64,000 nucleotides of DNA, from the NCBI GenBank assembly GCA_021927905.1, contig BLLK01000052.1, forward strand, positions 312,501 through 376,500, written 5' to 3'. This document shows positions 50,042 to 60,440 of this stretch, piece after piece. Each line of letters opens with the position of its first letter. Within the stretch, counting starts at the first letter, position 1. A program made the position numbers and the translations under genes. The DNA comes from Chaetoceros tenuissimus (lineage: Eukaryota > Bacillariophyta > Thalassiosirophyceae > Chaetocerotales > Chaetocerotaceae). Under the pieces are notes generated by a model. The model was not told where the DNA came from. It was given only the letters and a program-made list of their open reading frames with translations, and ran no database searches.

Positions 50042-53000
50042 ATGACTGCAGAAGAAAGCATGCAGCCAGCGGACGGAGCAGCAACCGAAGAGCTCTATCA
50101 CACAAACCTGTTGAGACTTCAGGCAACTCAACTTCTCTCCGAGTCCATGTTGCCTCTTTCCTCTCACATTGGAATGTTACATAATGAAGTCAAATGGGCC
50201 AAGGAAGCATGGACATACATTGACAACATTAAAAGAGCCATTTCATCCATCAAATCGACAAACCTTTCACCCGATGAATTGAAATTCAAAGAGTCGGATA
50301 AATTTTGGACCAAACTTCATTCCGACAAGGCAAGAAAACACTTTGAAGAACAATCATGGGAATTTCCATTTCAAGGCGGTGAGAGTTTGAAAATGGCTCC
50401 TATTCATTCGTACGCTGCCAATGGTGCAGGATTGACTACTTCCATTGCCAATGCGAATACATTACCCACTCTCGATCTTGCTGTGTTGATGCCTGTCAAG
50501 AGTAAATTTGAAGAAGAAAATGATGATGGCTTCATTGGTGGTAAAGATTATTTGAATGGAAGATATTTTGATGTAAGTCTTTTATACAGTTTCTTGTTCT
50601 TTTCTTTTTTCTATCAGGGTCTCACCTCTTTTTCTGTTTCTAGAAACGAAATATTCTTGCAATTCATGTTGCCAAATTCTTGTCGCAAAAGAAGCAACGT
50701 AAAACTATAGGAGGAGTACACATTGTCAATGAAGTGGATGGAGACCATCGGAAAGTAGCAGTCATTTTGACTCCACCTGTAGATGATTCTGATACAGCTG
50801 AAAAGGGAGGTTCCAAAAAGAAGCGAAAAGTGGATACAGAACAAAAAAAGAAGAAGCGAAAAAAGACTCGTTTCAACGTGAGATTAGTGTTTGGAGTTCA
50901 ATTTGAAGGGGCTAGAGATAGTCCTGATACAAATACCGGATGGATGCCTTCTGCAAGATTGTTTCCAGACAGATGTAATAATAAAGTTGCAGAGGTCAAG
51001 GGGCAGAATACTACCAATGATGCAACTCCCATGTATAATAATTCTCTTGCGGCTGACTTGCATTTACTTTCCAACACGGATATTTTGTCGAGTGTTTCAA
51101 TTACTGCACTCAAGGCATTTTCAGAATCATGGAATTTGCTCAAGATTTGGTGTTTGCAACGAGGCTTCTTGAGGGGCAGTGATACCTTTACCGATATGAC
51201 ATTGGGTTTGTCACTTGCATACCTCTACAGAAGCAAAATGGTTAGTGCTAGAATGGATAGTGTCCAAGTCTTTACTGTATGGATGAAATTTATCAGTGAT
51301 CAAGATTGGCTAGGTGAAAAGGAACAGCGTAAAAAGAAGGGAAGTGAAGTGAATGAAGATACTATTCGTTACTCTAGTAGTATTGGATATCGTGATTTGA
51401 ATATTCGTGCTACCAGAGGAAAGAGATTCCGTGGAGGTGTTGTCATGCCAGAAGCAGACATGTCGGAAAAGGAAACCGTCGCACAATGTATTCAGAATCG
51501 TTTGTTTGCTTCAGATATCAAGCAAAAGATTAGTACATCTAATGAAAATGCTGAAATTCCAAAGAACTTGATGGAGAGCTTCAAAATGAGCACAGACTCT
51601 CCTATATTTCTTGATCCTTCCATGACCAATAACTACTTTGGCAATATTTCTCCTAGTTTCATCCGTGAAGTTCAAGCTGAGGCAAAGAAGGCTCTAGAGT
51701 GTATACATTTCCATAGAGATAATGGATCTGATGAGGCATCTGCTCATAGAATTGATCCATTTCGACAATTGTTTCTCGAACAGCTTCGATTCTACAAACG
51801 CTACGATGCTTACATCAGTTTCGACTTGAAGGATATCATTACTCCAAACCTCGATGAAAACAATAGTGGTGCATCGTTTTGGGGCAATGATGCACAAGAT
51901 AGAGGCAATTATGCTTCCATCGCGAATGGATTAGTTCAGGTTCTAAACATGGCTCTAGGTGACAGAGTATCTGCAATTCGAGTCTTGACCACTGGTAATG
52001 GAGATCCTTCGAGCAAAAACCATTTCGACAAAGATATGAGTACAAGTGTAATTGTTGGAAGTGACGAAATTCAAATGATTCCAATCAGGGTTTCCAATGA
52101 TTCGGTATTCAGTGGACTCGACCTCGATAATGTTTCTTCTCCTGTATCGGGTGAAAGTAGAATCACTCTCGGAGTTAAAATCAATAGAGAAAACTGCTAT
52201 AGGTTAGTAGATAGAGGTCCTCCAGCTAATGACACAAAGGCATCTCAAGATTTTGTTTCGCTCTGGGGAAAGAAAAAAGCTCAGTTGAGAAGATTCAAGG
52301 ACGGGGCCATTGTACATGCAGTTGTTTGGAGTGAAGATAGTCCAGTTATCGGTAATGATGCTGTATCTTTTGAAAATGATGAGACTATGGGTAGCATTGT
52401 AGAACGAATCATTCGTCACATCTTCCATGGACATTTTATTAAACAAGATGTTGTTAGTGAATCAACATTCAAGCTAAGGAACTTGTTGTCGCTAGTTGAG
52501 GGTGCAAAGGCTGAGTTGAAAGGTAAAGGTGTAATTGTGAACAGTTCAGAAGCAGCTCATAAGAGTATTATCTCAGCATATGAGAAACTTGCTTCATTTT
52601 TGAAGAAGAATAGTCAAATGGAAGAAGTTGGACTCAATCAAACTAGGTCAAAGCTTGGACTACCTTTGTCCATCGATGGCGTAGATCCTCTATCTCCTTC
52701 ATTGAGATACACATCGACCTTTCCACAAACACCTCATGCATTCCTAGGGACCACATTAAAGCCCGAAAAGCGTGTAGCTGGCGCTATTGCTAATGATCCA
52801 ATCCTAATGCAAATCAAGTTCGAGGCAAGTTCCAAGTGGCCAAATGATATGGCAGCTATGGGAGCAGCAAAATGTGCCATGCTAATGCAAATAGCCGAAG
52901 GTATTGAAGAATTGAAAGAGAAGGGAGACTCTACATGCGCACTTTTTGACGGACCTATAAATGTTACTCCTAATTATATTGATTTAGGATTCAGTGGATA

Positions 53001-54291
53001 TGTCTGGAGAATAGTCATTCGAGCAGAGCAAGAATTGCACATGCTTCAAAAGTTGAGAGATCCGTCTCCTGAAGCTGTAGAATTGCTTCATACTTTGATA
53101 AAAAATCACGTCACTCTATCTCAGCATCATTATACTATCCATAGTGTTACTTCAAAACATCCAGCTGCTGGCTACACCACACGTCTTCTCAATAGATGGA
53201 TCGCCTCGCACATGCTCTCAGGTCATGTTCCTCATGAAGCTGTTGAACTTATTGTGGCAAGTGTATTTAGCGATCCATCCCCTCTCGAGATTCCAAGTAC
53301 AGCTCAATGCGGTTTTGTCAGATGCCTCAAACTTCTTGCTGAACATGACTGGAGAAAGAATCCTTTGATTGTCGATCCAGAGGGACACATCAATTCAGAA
53401 GATCGACTTGAAATACTGAAACAATTTGAGGAGTTACGAGGAATTCAATTCGAAAAAGGTCCAGCTATTTTTATAATTTCTCCAAATGACAGTCAAGACA
53501 ATGGACTTTATAGACCTTCCTTTACAAGTCATACACCGGAACGTGTAGTCTTGTCTCGATTGAGCGCACTTGCAAAACGATCACACGACTTTTTAATTGC
53601 GAACCTCAAATCAAAGTCAATGACCAATAAAGATAGTTGGAGTAGTGTCTTTCAGACAAGCCCAAACTCCTTGAAATCCTACAGTGTCTTATTTCGTATC
53701 GACCAAAGTCTTTGCATTGACAAAGGATGCTCATCTACAGCAGGTTCCTTTGCAATCACCAAGGATAAGGATATGATTTCCACTCCATACAATAAAAGCA
53801 TGGAAAAGATTTCCGCTGGTCCAAAAGATCTTCGACTCAAGGCATACAAGAATATCCAACAAACTGATTCTCTTGTATTGAATTTCCAACCTATCAAATA
53901 TCTCATGCAACAACTCAAGTCACAATATGGAGAGTATGCTGTCTTCTTTTACAATGAGTATTGTCCAGATATTATTGCTATGCTATGGAGACCATCTGCG
54001 TTTGAGAGAATGGCATTCAGTGCCATGCATGCTGAATTTACTTCACCATTAGATCAGAATTGGGAGGCAAATGCGCTTGTAACTTCTAATGCAAGTGATA
54101 TTCTTAGAGCAATTCGAGGCACAATGTCGGATGTTCTTGTCGATGTAAAAGTCTTGGTTGATAAATCTCTTGATTTTGAAAGTAAGCTTGATGAAAAGGT
54201 TGATTCTGCTACTTCAACAAAGAAGAAAAGAAAAGCAAAAGCAGCAGAAGAAGAGGTGTCAGACTCCAGTAGTGAAGAAGATAGTGATTAA
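50042..54291 (+). CDS. UTP22: UTP22/NOL6 (Nrap) ribosome-biogenesis factor
   Basis: Two exons (50042-50572 and 50644-54291), 71-bp intron (GTAAGT...TTTCTAG), phase 0, 1392 aa, usual size for the family. Nrap domain 1: LPTLDLAVLMPVKSKFEE then KDYLNGRYFDKRNILAIHVA spans the junction, proving the splice. Later domains: LKAFSESWNLLKIWCLQRGF, IVERIIRHIFHGHFIK, HHYTIHSVTSKHPAAGYTTR, and RLLNRWIASHMLSGHVPHEA (poly(A)-polymerase-like OAS1 part). The family is a nucleotidyltransferase-fold scaffold of the small-subunit processome. A Lys-rich insert near residue 230 and an acidic Ser tail (EEEVSDSSSEEDSD) fit a nucleolar protein. Confidence 0.92.
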
Positions 54292-54366
54292 ACAGTATCA
54301 AAGATAGGTCAAATACAAATACATAGCCTTGATAATAATCTTACTATTAAACTAATTAACTTAACT

Positions 54367-55588
54367 CTAATATACATCACCCTTAAAAATAGCGGGACAA
54401 TACCACCCCCATTGAAATGGAGCCTTCATTTGATGAGTCTGTTTCCGTATCCTCATCTTTGCCCATTTATACTTGTAAAAGTTTTCCCTTTTGGTCCTTT
54501 GACTATGCTCCCATATTTTCCACGTATCCATGTTTAGATATTTGATTGGATATGGATGCGAATAGACATATGTTGCCATATCTAAATCTTCTATAGGCTT
54601 GATGGCCGTTCGCATCTCTGCCCTTTGTTGCGCAGTCAACTCATTCCCGACGTAATAGGCTAAATCTAAAGACATGAAATACAATTCACCAGCAGCATAT
54701 ATAGTTTGCGCAGAAACAGAAGGTCTTGGTGGTCCTCCATATATTCTCGTATTATAGGGCGCCGGTGGTAGTTCATCTCTAGTAAACTGTACCAAATTTG
54801 TTACAGACGTGACTGTATCATCATCGACCTTCATTACGTAATCAATACCATACTGATGACCAATCTGTGAAGCATACTTGAGCCATGTTGCCGATTTACC
54901 CTTCTCCATGTTTTCACGAATATTCAAATACGTACAATCAGGTTCACTATTTCCATAACTATCTTGTGTCAAAGTCAAAGGTTCCTCATCGTCATGATCG
55001 GGCGGTCGTTCACCCCATTTTCCACCTCCAATCACAAAGGTATAAATAATTTCACAGTCTTGAAACTCTTTTTCATGGTCGACTCTATACATGTATTCCT
55101 GTAACGAACACAAGTATTCTTCTTCAGGATTGACAAACGTGTTTCGAATGTATCCTCTACGATGATCATATTTGGATATACCCGATGTCGAGAATATTCC
55201 AATTAAAACTTTGGTCTTTCTTGCATTTGGAAATTGTCTCTGTACTGCATTATATATTGATTGAGTAGGATAAGATTGCAATTTATGCAAGTCAGCATAG
55301 GAAGTGTATGATTTTGTATACGGGTAGGTATCTGGAGAAGGTCGAGGTGAAAGTAACCTTTTGGAAATAGTAGTAAAGAAGAATAGACTTGTGAAGGAGA
55401 GGATGGCTAGTATGAATGTGATGGATGAATGACTCTTGTAGTAATTTCTTGTTGTTGCGAAACTACCTCGTCTTTTGAGTAGCAGCATCTTTGTTGCTGC
55501 TTGTCTATATGAAGGGAACAATAATCATTTGAATTATGAATATGATGGAGTAGTACCTTATGCTGTAGTCTGCTGTGTTGATTTTCAT
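54367..55588 (-). CDS. GT31 (beta-1,3-galactosyltransferase-like) gene 1
   Basis: Likely two exons: 55588-55557 (MKINTADYSIR) and 55504-54367, 52-bp intron (GTACTA...CATATAG), 389 aa; without splicing a start at 55521 is open. Signal anchor (ITFILAILSFTSLFFFTT) then catalytic domain: KVLIGIFSTSGISKYDHRRG, YIRNTF, IYTFVIGGG, YASQIGHQYGIDYVMKVDDD (DxD metal site), YGGPPRPSVSA, YAAGELYFMSLDLAYYVGNE, IEDLDMATYVYSHPYPIKYL. This matches Golgi GT31 enzymes (IR..F, DDD, ED). First of four copies in this cluster. Confidence 0.87.
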
Positions 55589-56061
55589 GTTGTGTGAATA
55601 GAATGTCATAGATCATAAAATGATAAAAGCAATAAAAGGATTAAAAATCTCCGAGGAAGAAATAATGACAAAACGACCTTTGCGTAAAACGTTTGGTATT
55701 GGAAGAATTATGAAGCAGATGTGATGCAAAACTGCTACAATATAACCAAGAATCTAAATCAAAACTCAAAGTAGTCCAAGAAATTGTATACTTGCTAAAG
55801 GAATCCGCATTTCATTTCATTTTTATAAAACCGTTCTAATAACGGCAGTCATTGACGGTTGTTTCAAATGTCAGTATGATGTATAATTCACGATGACCTC
55901 GGAAAATCTCCGATAATTCATGATGATGAAGGATGCCTACAACAGAACTTTGATGTTATTATTCATTACATAGGTATATCTCACGACCTTCCTTCCTAAA
56001 CTGTCTTTCATTAGACGCACTGCTTGTAAGCTACTACAACGAAAAGGAATCACATCACAAG
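55589..56061. other. Divergent promoter region of GT31 genes 1 and 2
   Basis: 473 AT-rich bases. CGGCAGTCATTGACGGTTGT at 55842-55861 recurs upstream of gene 3 (57350-57369, CGGCAGTCATTTACGGTTAT), so a shared upstream element came with the duplication. Confidence 0.5.
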
Positions 56062-57171
56062 ATGGCAGCCTTTCAATTATTTCCGAGGAGGAGAGATCAG
56101 ATAGTCGCGGCATCCTCAGCAGCAGCTAGTAACCACAACCAGAAGAAGAAACAAGTCTTGCTGATTATATGCAGTCTAGCACTAGCAATGTGCTTTATCA
56201 ACTCGGCTTCTAGTACGCTTGATCGACAACTTTCCAAAGGCTCTTTGCGAAGTCTTTTCAAGAAACAGCCTTCAAGACCGAAACGGACGAGATACTATAA
56301 TGTAGCACACAGATCTAAAATTCTAATTGGTATATTCTCCACATCGGGCATCGAGAAATATGATCATCGTCGAGAATACATTCGAGATACTTTTGTGAAT
56401 CCTGATGAGAAGCATTTGTGTTCGTTACAGGAATATATGCATAGAGTCGACAAGCACAAGAAAAACAAGATGGATTGTGAGATTATTTATACGTTTGTGA
56501 TTGGAGCAGGAGATTCAGATAGACCAACAGATCATGGCGATGATGAACCTTTGACGTTACCACATGATCAACAAGGAAACAGCGAGCCGGATTGTACATA
56601 TTTGAATATTCGTGAGAATATGGAAATAGGAAAATCTCCGACGTGGCTCAAGTACGCTTCACAGATTGGATATCAATATGGTATTGATTATGTGATGAAG
56701 GCTGATGATGATACAGCAATGACTGTAGAGCAATTGGTACAATTGGCGAGAGAAGAGCTACCGCCTGTGCCTTACAATACGAGAATATACGGAGGACCAC
56801 CGAGACCATCTCGTTCTGCAAATACCCATTATGCAGCAGGTGAATTGTATTTCATGTCTGTTGATTTAGCCTACTACGTAGGAAATGAATTGACTGCTCA
56901 GCAAAGAATAGACATGCGTACAGCAAAAAGACCTATAGAAGATTTGGATATGGGTACTTATGTCTATTCACACTCATATCCAATCAAATATATTAATTTG
57001 GATAGAATACGATTTTGGGCTCATAGTCATTGGACAAAAGAAGAGGAGAACTACAGGATGGAATGGAATAAACGCAGAACAGAAGAGGGCTTGCCACTTC
57101 AATCGGGTTCATCGTGTATCTTTGATTGGCATTTTTATTGTCATGGTGTTTTATCAGGTAGAGTGTTCTAG
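56062..57171 (+). CDS. GT31 (beta-1,3-galactosyltransferase-like) gene 2
   Basis: 369 aa, single exon. Start MAAFQLFPRRRDQIVAA; basic head then anchor (VLLIICSLALAMCFI). Catalytic blocks as in gene 1: KILIGIFSTSGIEKYDHRRE, YIRDTFVNP, CEIIYTFVIGAGDSDRPTDH, YGIDYVMKADDDTAMTVEQL, YGGPPRPSRSANTHYAAGEL, PIEDLDMGTYVYSHSYPIKY. Very close to gene 3 and the remnant at 59215; less close to gene 1. Confidence 0.88.
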   Translation: MAAFQLFPRRRDQIVAASSAAASNHNQKKKQVLLIICSLALAMCFINSASSTLDRQLSKGSLRSLFKKQPSRPKRTRYYNVAHRSKILIGIFSTSGIEKYDHRREYIRDTFVNPDEKHLCSLQEYMHRVDKHKKNKMDCEIIYTFVIGAGDSDRPTDHGDDEPLTLPHDQQGNSEPDCTYLNIRENMEIGKSPTWLKYASQIGYQYGIDYVMKADDDTAMTVEQLVQLAREELPPVPYNTRIYGGPPRPSRSANTHYAAGELYFMSVDLAYYVGNELTAQQRIDMRTAKRPIEDLDMGTYVYSHSYPIKYINLDRIRFWAHSHWTKEEENYRMEWNKRRTEEGLPLQSGSSCIFDWHFYCHGVLSGRVF

Positions 57172-57600
57172 CTAAACATAGCTGTTATAAACATGAACTT
57201 TTTGTTCATTTTTCTGAATATCTGCAAACAAAGGTAGAAATCTTGAGCACAACCAATTATCTAAATCAATACTCTAGATTTGAGAACGCATCATTTCAAT
57301 GTTCATAACTTAATCAGGGTTAGACAAATTTCATAAAAGTGTTCTTGTAACGGCAGTCATTTACGGTTATTGGAAATGTCATATAATGTTATTTCGTTCA
57401 CAAGATGAAAAAGTCAAAAAGGTCAGAAAGCCAATAAATTGTATACTGGATGACGAACAGAACTTTATTTCTTATCGATAAGCTCACACTTGCATTTGCT
57501 CGTCTACGTAATCTATCCCTTCCGAAATTCAAGAAATCTCTTTGCAAGCAGAGGAGTAAAGTCAATAGTACATCATAGCATTTCTGGCAGACAAGCTGCA
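57172..57600. other. Intergenic between GT31 genes 2 and 3
   Basis: About 430 bases. Holds the upstream element shared with gene 2 (57350-57369). The gene 3 frame is open to 57490, but the earliest ATG is 57601. Confidence 0.45.
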
Positions 57601-58710
57601 ATGAAAAGGATTGAAAAAATGCCACGCTTTCAATTATTTCAGAGAAAACACACCGGTGTTGCAGTAGACAACCAACGCAAAAAGAAACACGCCTTACTGA
57701 TGATGATATGCAGTCTAGCACTAGCAATGATGTACTCCTCCCTTTCCTCTACAGCTTCAACCTTCGATCGACAATTATCAAAAGGCTTTTTGCAACGTTT
57801 TTTGAAACAACCTTTTTCAAAACAACCCAGATATTATAATGTAGCTCACAGATCCAAAGTGCTAATTGGAATTTTCTCCACATCGGGCATCGAGAAATAT
57901 GATCATCGAAGAGAATACATTCGAGAAACATTTGTGAATTCTGCTGAAGAACATTTGTGTTCATTGAATGAATATTTGAATACCATTGAGTCCACAAGAG
58001 CAAATGCAGGGTGTGAGATAATTTATACGTTTGTAATTGGAGCAGGAGATTCAGATAGACCAACAGATCATGGCGATGACGAACCTCTGACTCTACCATA
58101 TGATCAACATGGAAAGAGTGAGCCTGACTGTACATATTTGAATATTCGAGAAAACATAGAACAAGGAAAATCGGCAACTTGGCTAAAGTACGCGTCACTA
58201 ATAGGTCGGCAATATGGTTTTGATTATGTAATGAAAGTTGATGACGATACAGTGTTGACTGTTCCACAATTGGTGCAGTTTACTAGAGAAGAGCTACCAC
58301 CAGTTCCTTATAATACGAGAATATATGGAGGACCACCAAGGCCATCTCGATCTGCAAACACTTTGTATGCAGCAGGCGAACTTTACTTCATGTCTTTAGA
58401 TTTGGCATATTATGTTGGAAATGAATTGACTGCTCAAGATAGGGTAGACATGCGTACAGCAAAGAGGCCAGTGGAAGATTTGGATATGGGTACTTATATA
58501 TATTCGCATCCCTATCCAATCAAATTTTTGAACATGTATAGAATGGGAATATGGACTCACGAGGGTAGAACAAAAGAAGAGGAGAACTACAGGATGGAAT
58601 GGAATACGCGTAGAATTGAAGAAGGCCTGCCTGTTCATCCTGATTCTCAATGTATGTTTGGTTGGAAGTTTTACTGTCCCCATATTCTTCCTGGAGGTGG
58701 ATCTTTGTAA
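57601..58710 (+). CDS. GT31 (beta-1,3-galactosyltransferase-like) gene 3
   Basis: 369 aa from ATG 57601; ATG 57619 (MPRFQLF) aligns with the gene 2 start. Anchor HALLMMICSLALAMMYSSL; catalytic blocks KVLIGIFSTSGIEKYDHRRE, YIRETFVNS, IYTFVIGAGDSDRPTDHGDD, YGFDYVMKVDDDTVLTVPQL, YGGPPRPSRSANTLYAAGEL and VEDLDMGTYIYSHPYPIKF. Small indel differences from gene 2 near EYLNTIESTRANAGCE. Intact. Confidence 0.88.
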   Translation: MKRIEKMPRFQLFQRKHTGVAVDNQRKKKHALLMMICSLALAMMYSSLSSTASTFDRQLSKGFLQRFLKQPFSKQPRYYNVAHRSKVLIGIFSTSGIEKYDHRREYIRETFVNSAEEHLCSLNEYLNTIESTRANAGCEIIYTFVIGAGDSDRPTDHGDDEPLTLPYDQHGKSEPDCTYLNIRENIEQGKSATWLKYASLIGRQYGFDYVMKVDDDTVLTVPQLVQFTREELPPVPYNTRIYGGPPRPSRSANTLYAAGELYFMSLDLAYYVGNELTAQDRVDMRTAKRPVEDLDMGTYIYSHPYPIKFLNMYRMGIWTHEGRTKEEENYRMEWNTRRIEEGLPVHPDSQCMFGWKFYCPHILPGGGSL

Positions 58711-59214
58711 AAAATCATTTGATAATAGAAAGAATAATTATGTGTAATTTTGATTGAGTTTTACATATTGTTACTCTCAATTGAAATTGTACACTTGATT
58801 TTCATCGGAATTTAAATCTAAAAATATCTCAATCTAAGAAGTGTCTAATCTAATGAAGCTCCCTACTTTATCGCCATAAAGTAAAAATACTAGAAAAGAA
58901 ATACATACCTATATTCGTACATGATACATGATACCTAATTCAAACTCATCTTACCGAATACACACCAATGACAAGGAAGTGAAAAATGAAAATTCACTTT
59001 CCCGCGACCAATCTGTCATCATTCTAAATTCGGTCATCGGATGATATTTTTATCTCTCCCGGAGAAATATTTCTCCGGCACGAAAACCAAAATAATGATA
59101 ATAATTCCAAATTATGATAAATAATACAAATACGATGCCTTGCCTCTCTATCTATTCATCGTCTACACCACCAGCAGAGGAGCAACTGTAGTATTTATAA
59201 ATAGATTCGAAAAG
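58711..59214. other. Intergenic
   Basis: About 500 AT-rich bases between GT31 gene 3 and the GT31 remnant. A short inverted repeat (GAGAAATATTTCTC) lies at 59062-59075. Nothing else. Confidence 0.35.
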
Positions 59215-60043
59215 ATGTCTAGTTTTGTATTATATCCTAGAAGTAGAAAAGAGAATGATATCATCAAATTCTCATATAAAATGAACAGGAGAAAACATGT
59301 CTCTGCTGATCATGATTTGTAGTCTAGCACTCGCAATGATGTACTCTTCTTCTCTTTCTTCATCCCATTCAGTTTCCTACCGTCAACTTTGAAGAGGCTC
59401 TCTTCGTCACTTATTCAAAATAGGGAAACAGAAAGCGAAACATAATTCCATCTACTACGATAGCATTTACTATGATGCGGTCCATCATGATGTCAGCAAT
59501 CCGATTGCAAAAAAGACAAAAGTTCTAATTGGAATATTCTCCGCATCTGGTATAGAGAAATATGATCATCGAAGAGAATATATTAGAGAAACAGCTGTCA
59601 ATCCCGAAGAAGAGCATTTGTGTTCGTTGCAGGAATACATGTACAGAGTCGACCATAACGAAAAAGGAATCGAAATAGACTGTGAAATCATTTATACGTT
59701 TGTGATTGGTGGTGCTAATGACTTTGAGAGACCAGAGGATCATGGCGATGACGAACCTTTGACTTTGACACAAGATAGACATGACAATAGTGAAGCTGAT
59801 TGTACGTATTTGAACATTAGAGAAAATATGGAAGAAGGCAAATTGGCAACGTGGTTCAAGTATGCTTCACAGATTGGATATCAGTATGGTATTGATTATG
59901 TCATGAAGGCTGACGATGATACAGTCCTTACTATTCCACAATTGGTACAATTTACAAGAGATGAACTTCCACCAGTACCTTACAAAACAACCACAAAAAA
60001 CAAGAAAAAATTCATTCACACACAACTATTGTTTGCAAGGTAG
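59215..60043 (+). pseudogene. GT31 gene 4, broken and 3'-truncated
   Basis: ATG 59215 starts MSSFVLYPRSRKEN, like MAAFQLFPRR of gene 2. A frame change near 59295 leads to LLIMICSLALAMM, then TGA (59390) stands where genes 2/3 have Ser in RQLSKG. After that the frame is long and sound: KVLIGIFSASGIEKYDHRRE, YIRETAVNPEEEHLC, IYTFVIGGANDFERPEDHGD, YGIDYVMKADDDTVLTIPQL. It stops matching at PPVPYKTTTKNKKK, so the second half (YGGPPRPS to the ED motif) is absent. A host-gene pseudogene by a frame change, one nonsense codon and a 3' loss. Confidence 0.85.
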
Positions 60044-60440
60044 ATGTCCCACTTTGCAATAAAAGCGACGACAAAAGATGATAAGATTATGAAATATTGA
60101 AGAATAGTAATAGAATGTCAAGTTAAACTTCAATTGATCGAATGATTTCAAAAGATTTTGTCTTGAATTTACTTCACCACTCGAGAGCAACCTTTGATTG
60201 CCGTCATTACAAATTACACTTAACCTCATTCAGGGCGAATAGACATAACTTTCGTCGAAAGCAACCTCCATTGCCGGCTATCCATTGATATCATCACCAA
60301 TAGTATGCGCCCACGGCCCAGAGCCTTGTCCAAGACCACCATCCGAGTATGAAAAATAAGAGTGAAGAGTACCTATACGTAGCTACAGACAATCAGATTC
60401 AGCTTCGATTACATTAGTAAAGGTGTATGCTTAATTATTT
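60044..60440. other. Spacer with decayed copies of the RCC1 gene's 3' end
   Basis: On the minus strand, 60237-60360 reads YSYFSYSDGGLGQGSGPWAH, then GDDINGxPAMEVAFDE with a stop in between, matching YSWGSSNYRGLGDGS...GNDINDGEGESARKVAFEW at the end of the RCC1 gene. A shorter third piece at 60165-60200 reads RQSKVALEW and a stop. So the 3' end was duplicated at least twice and has decayed. Confidence 0.7.
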
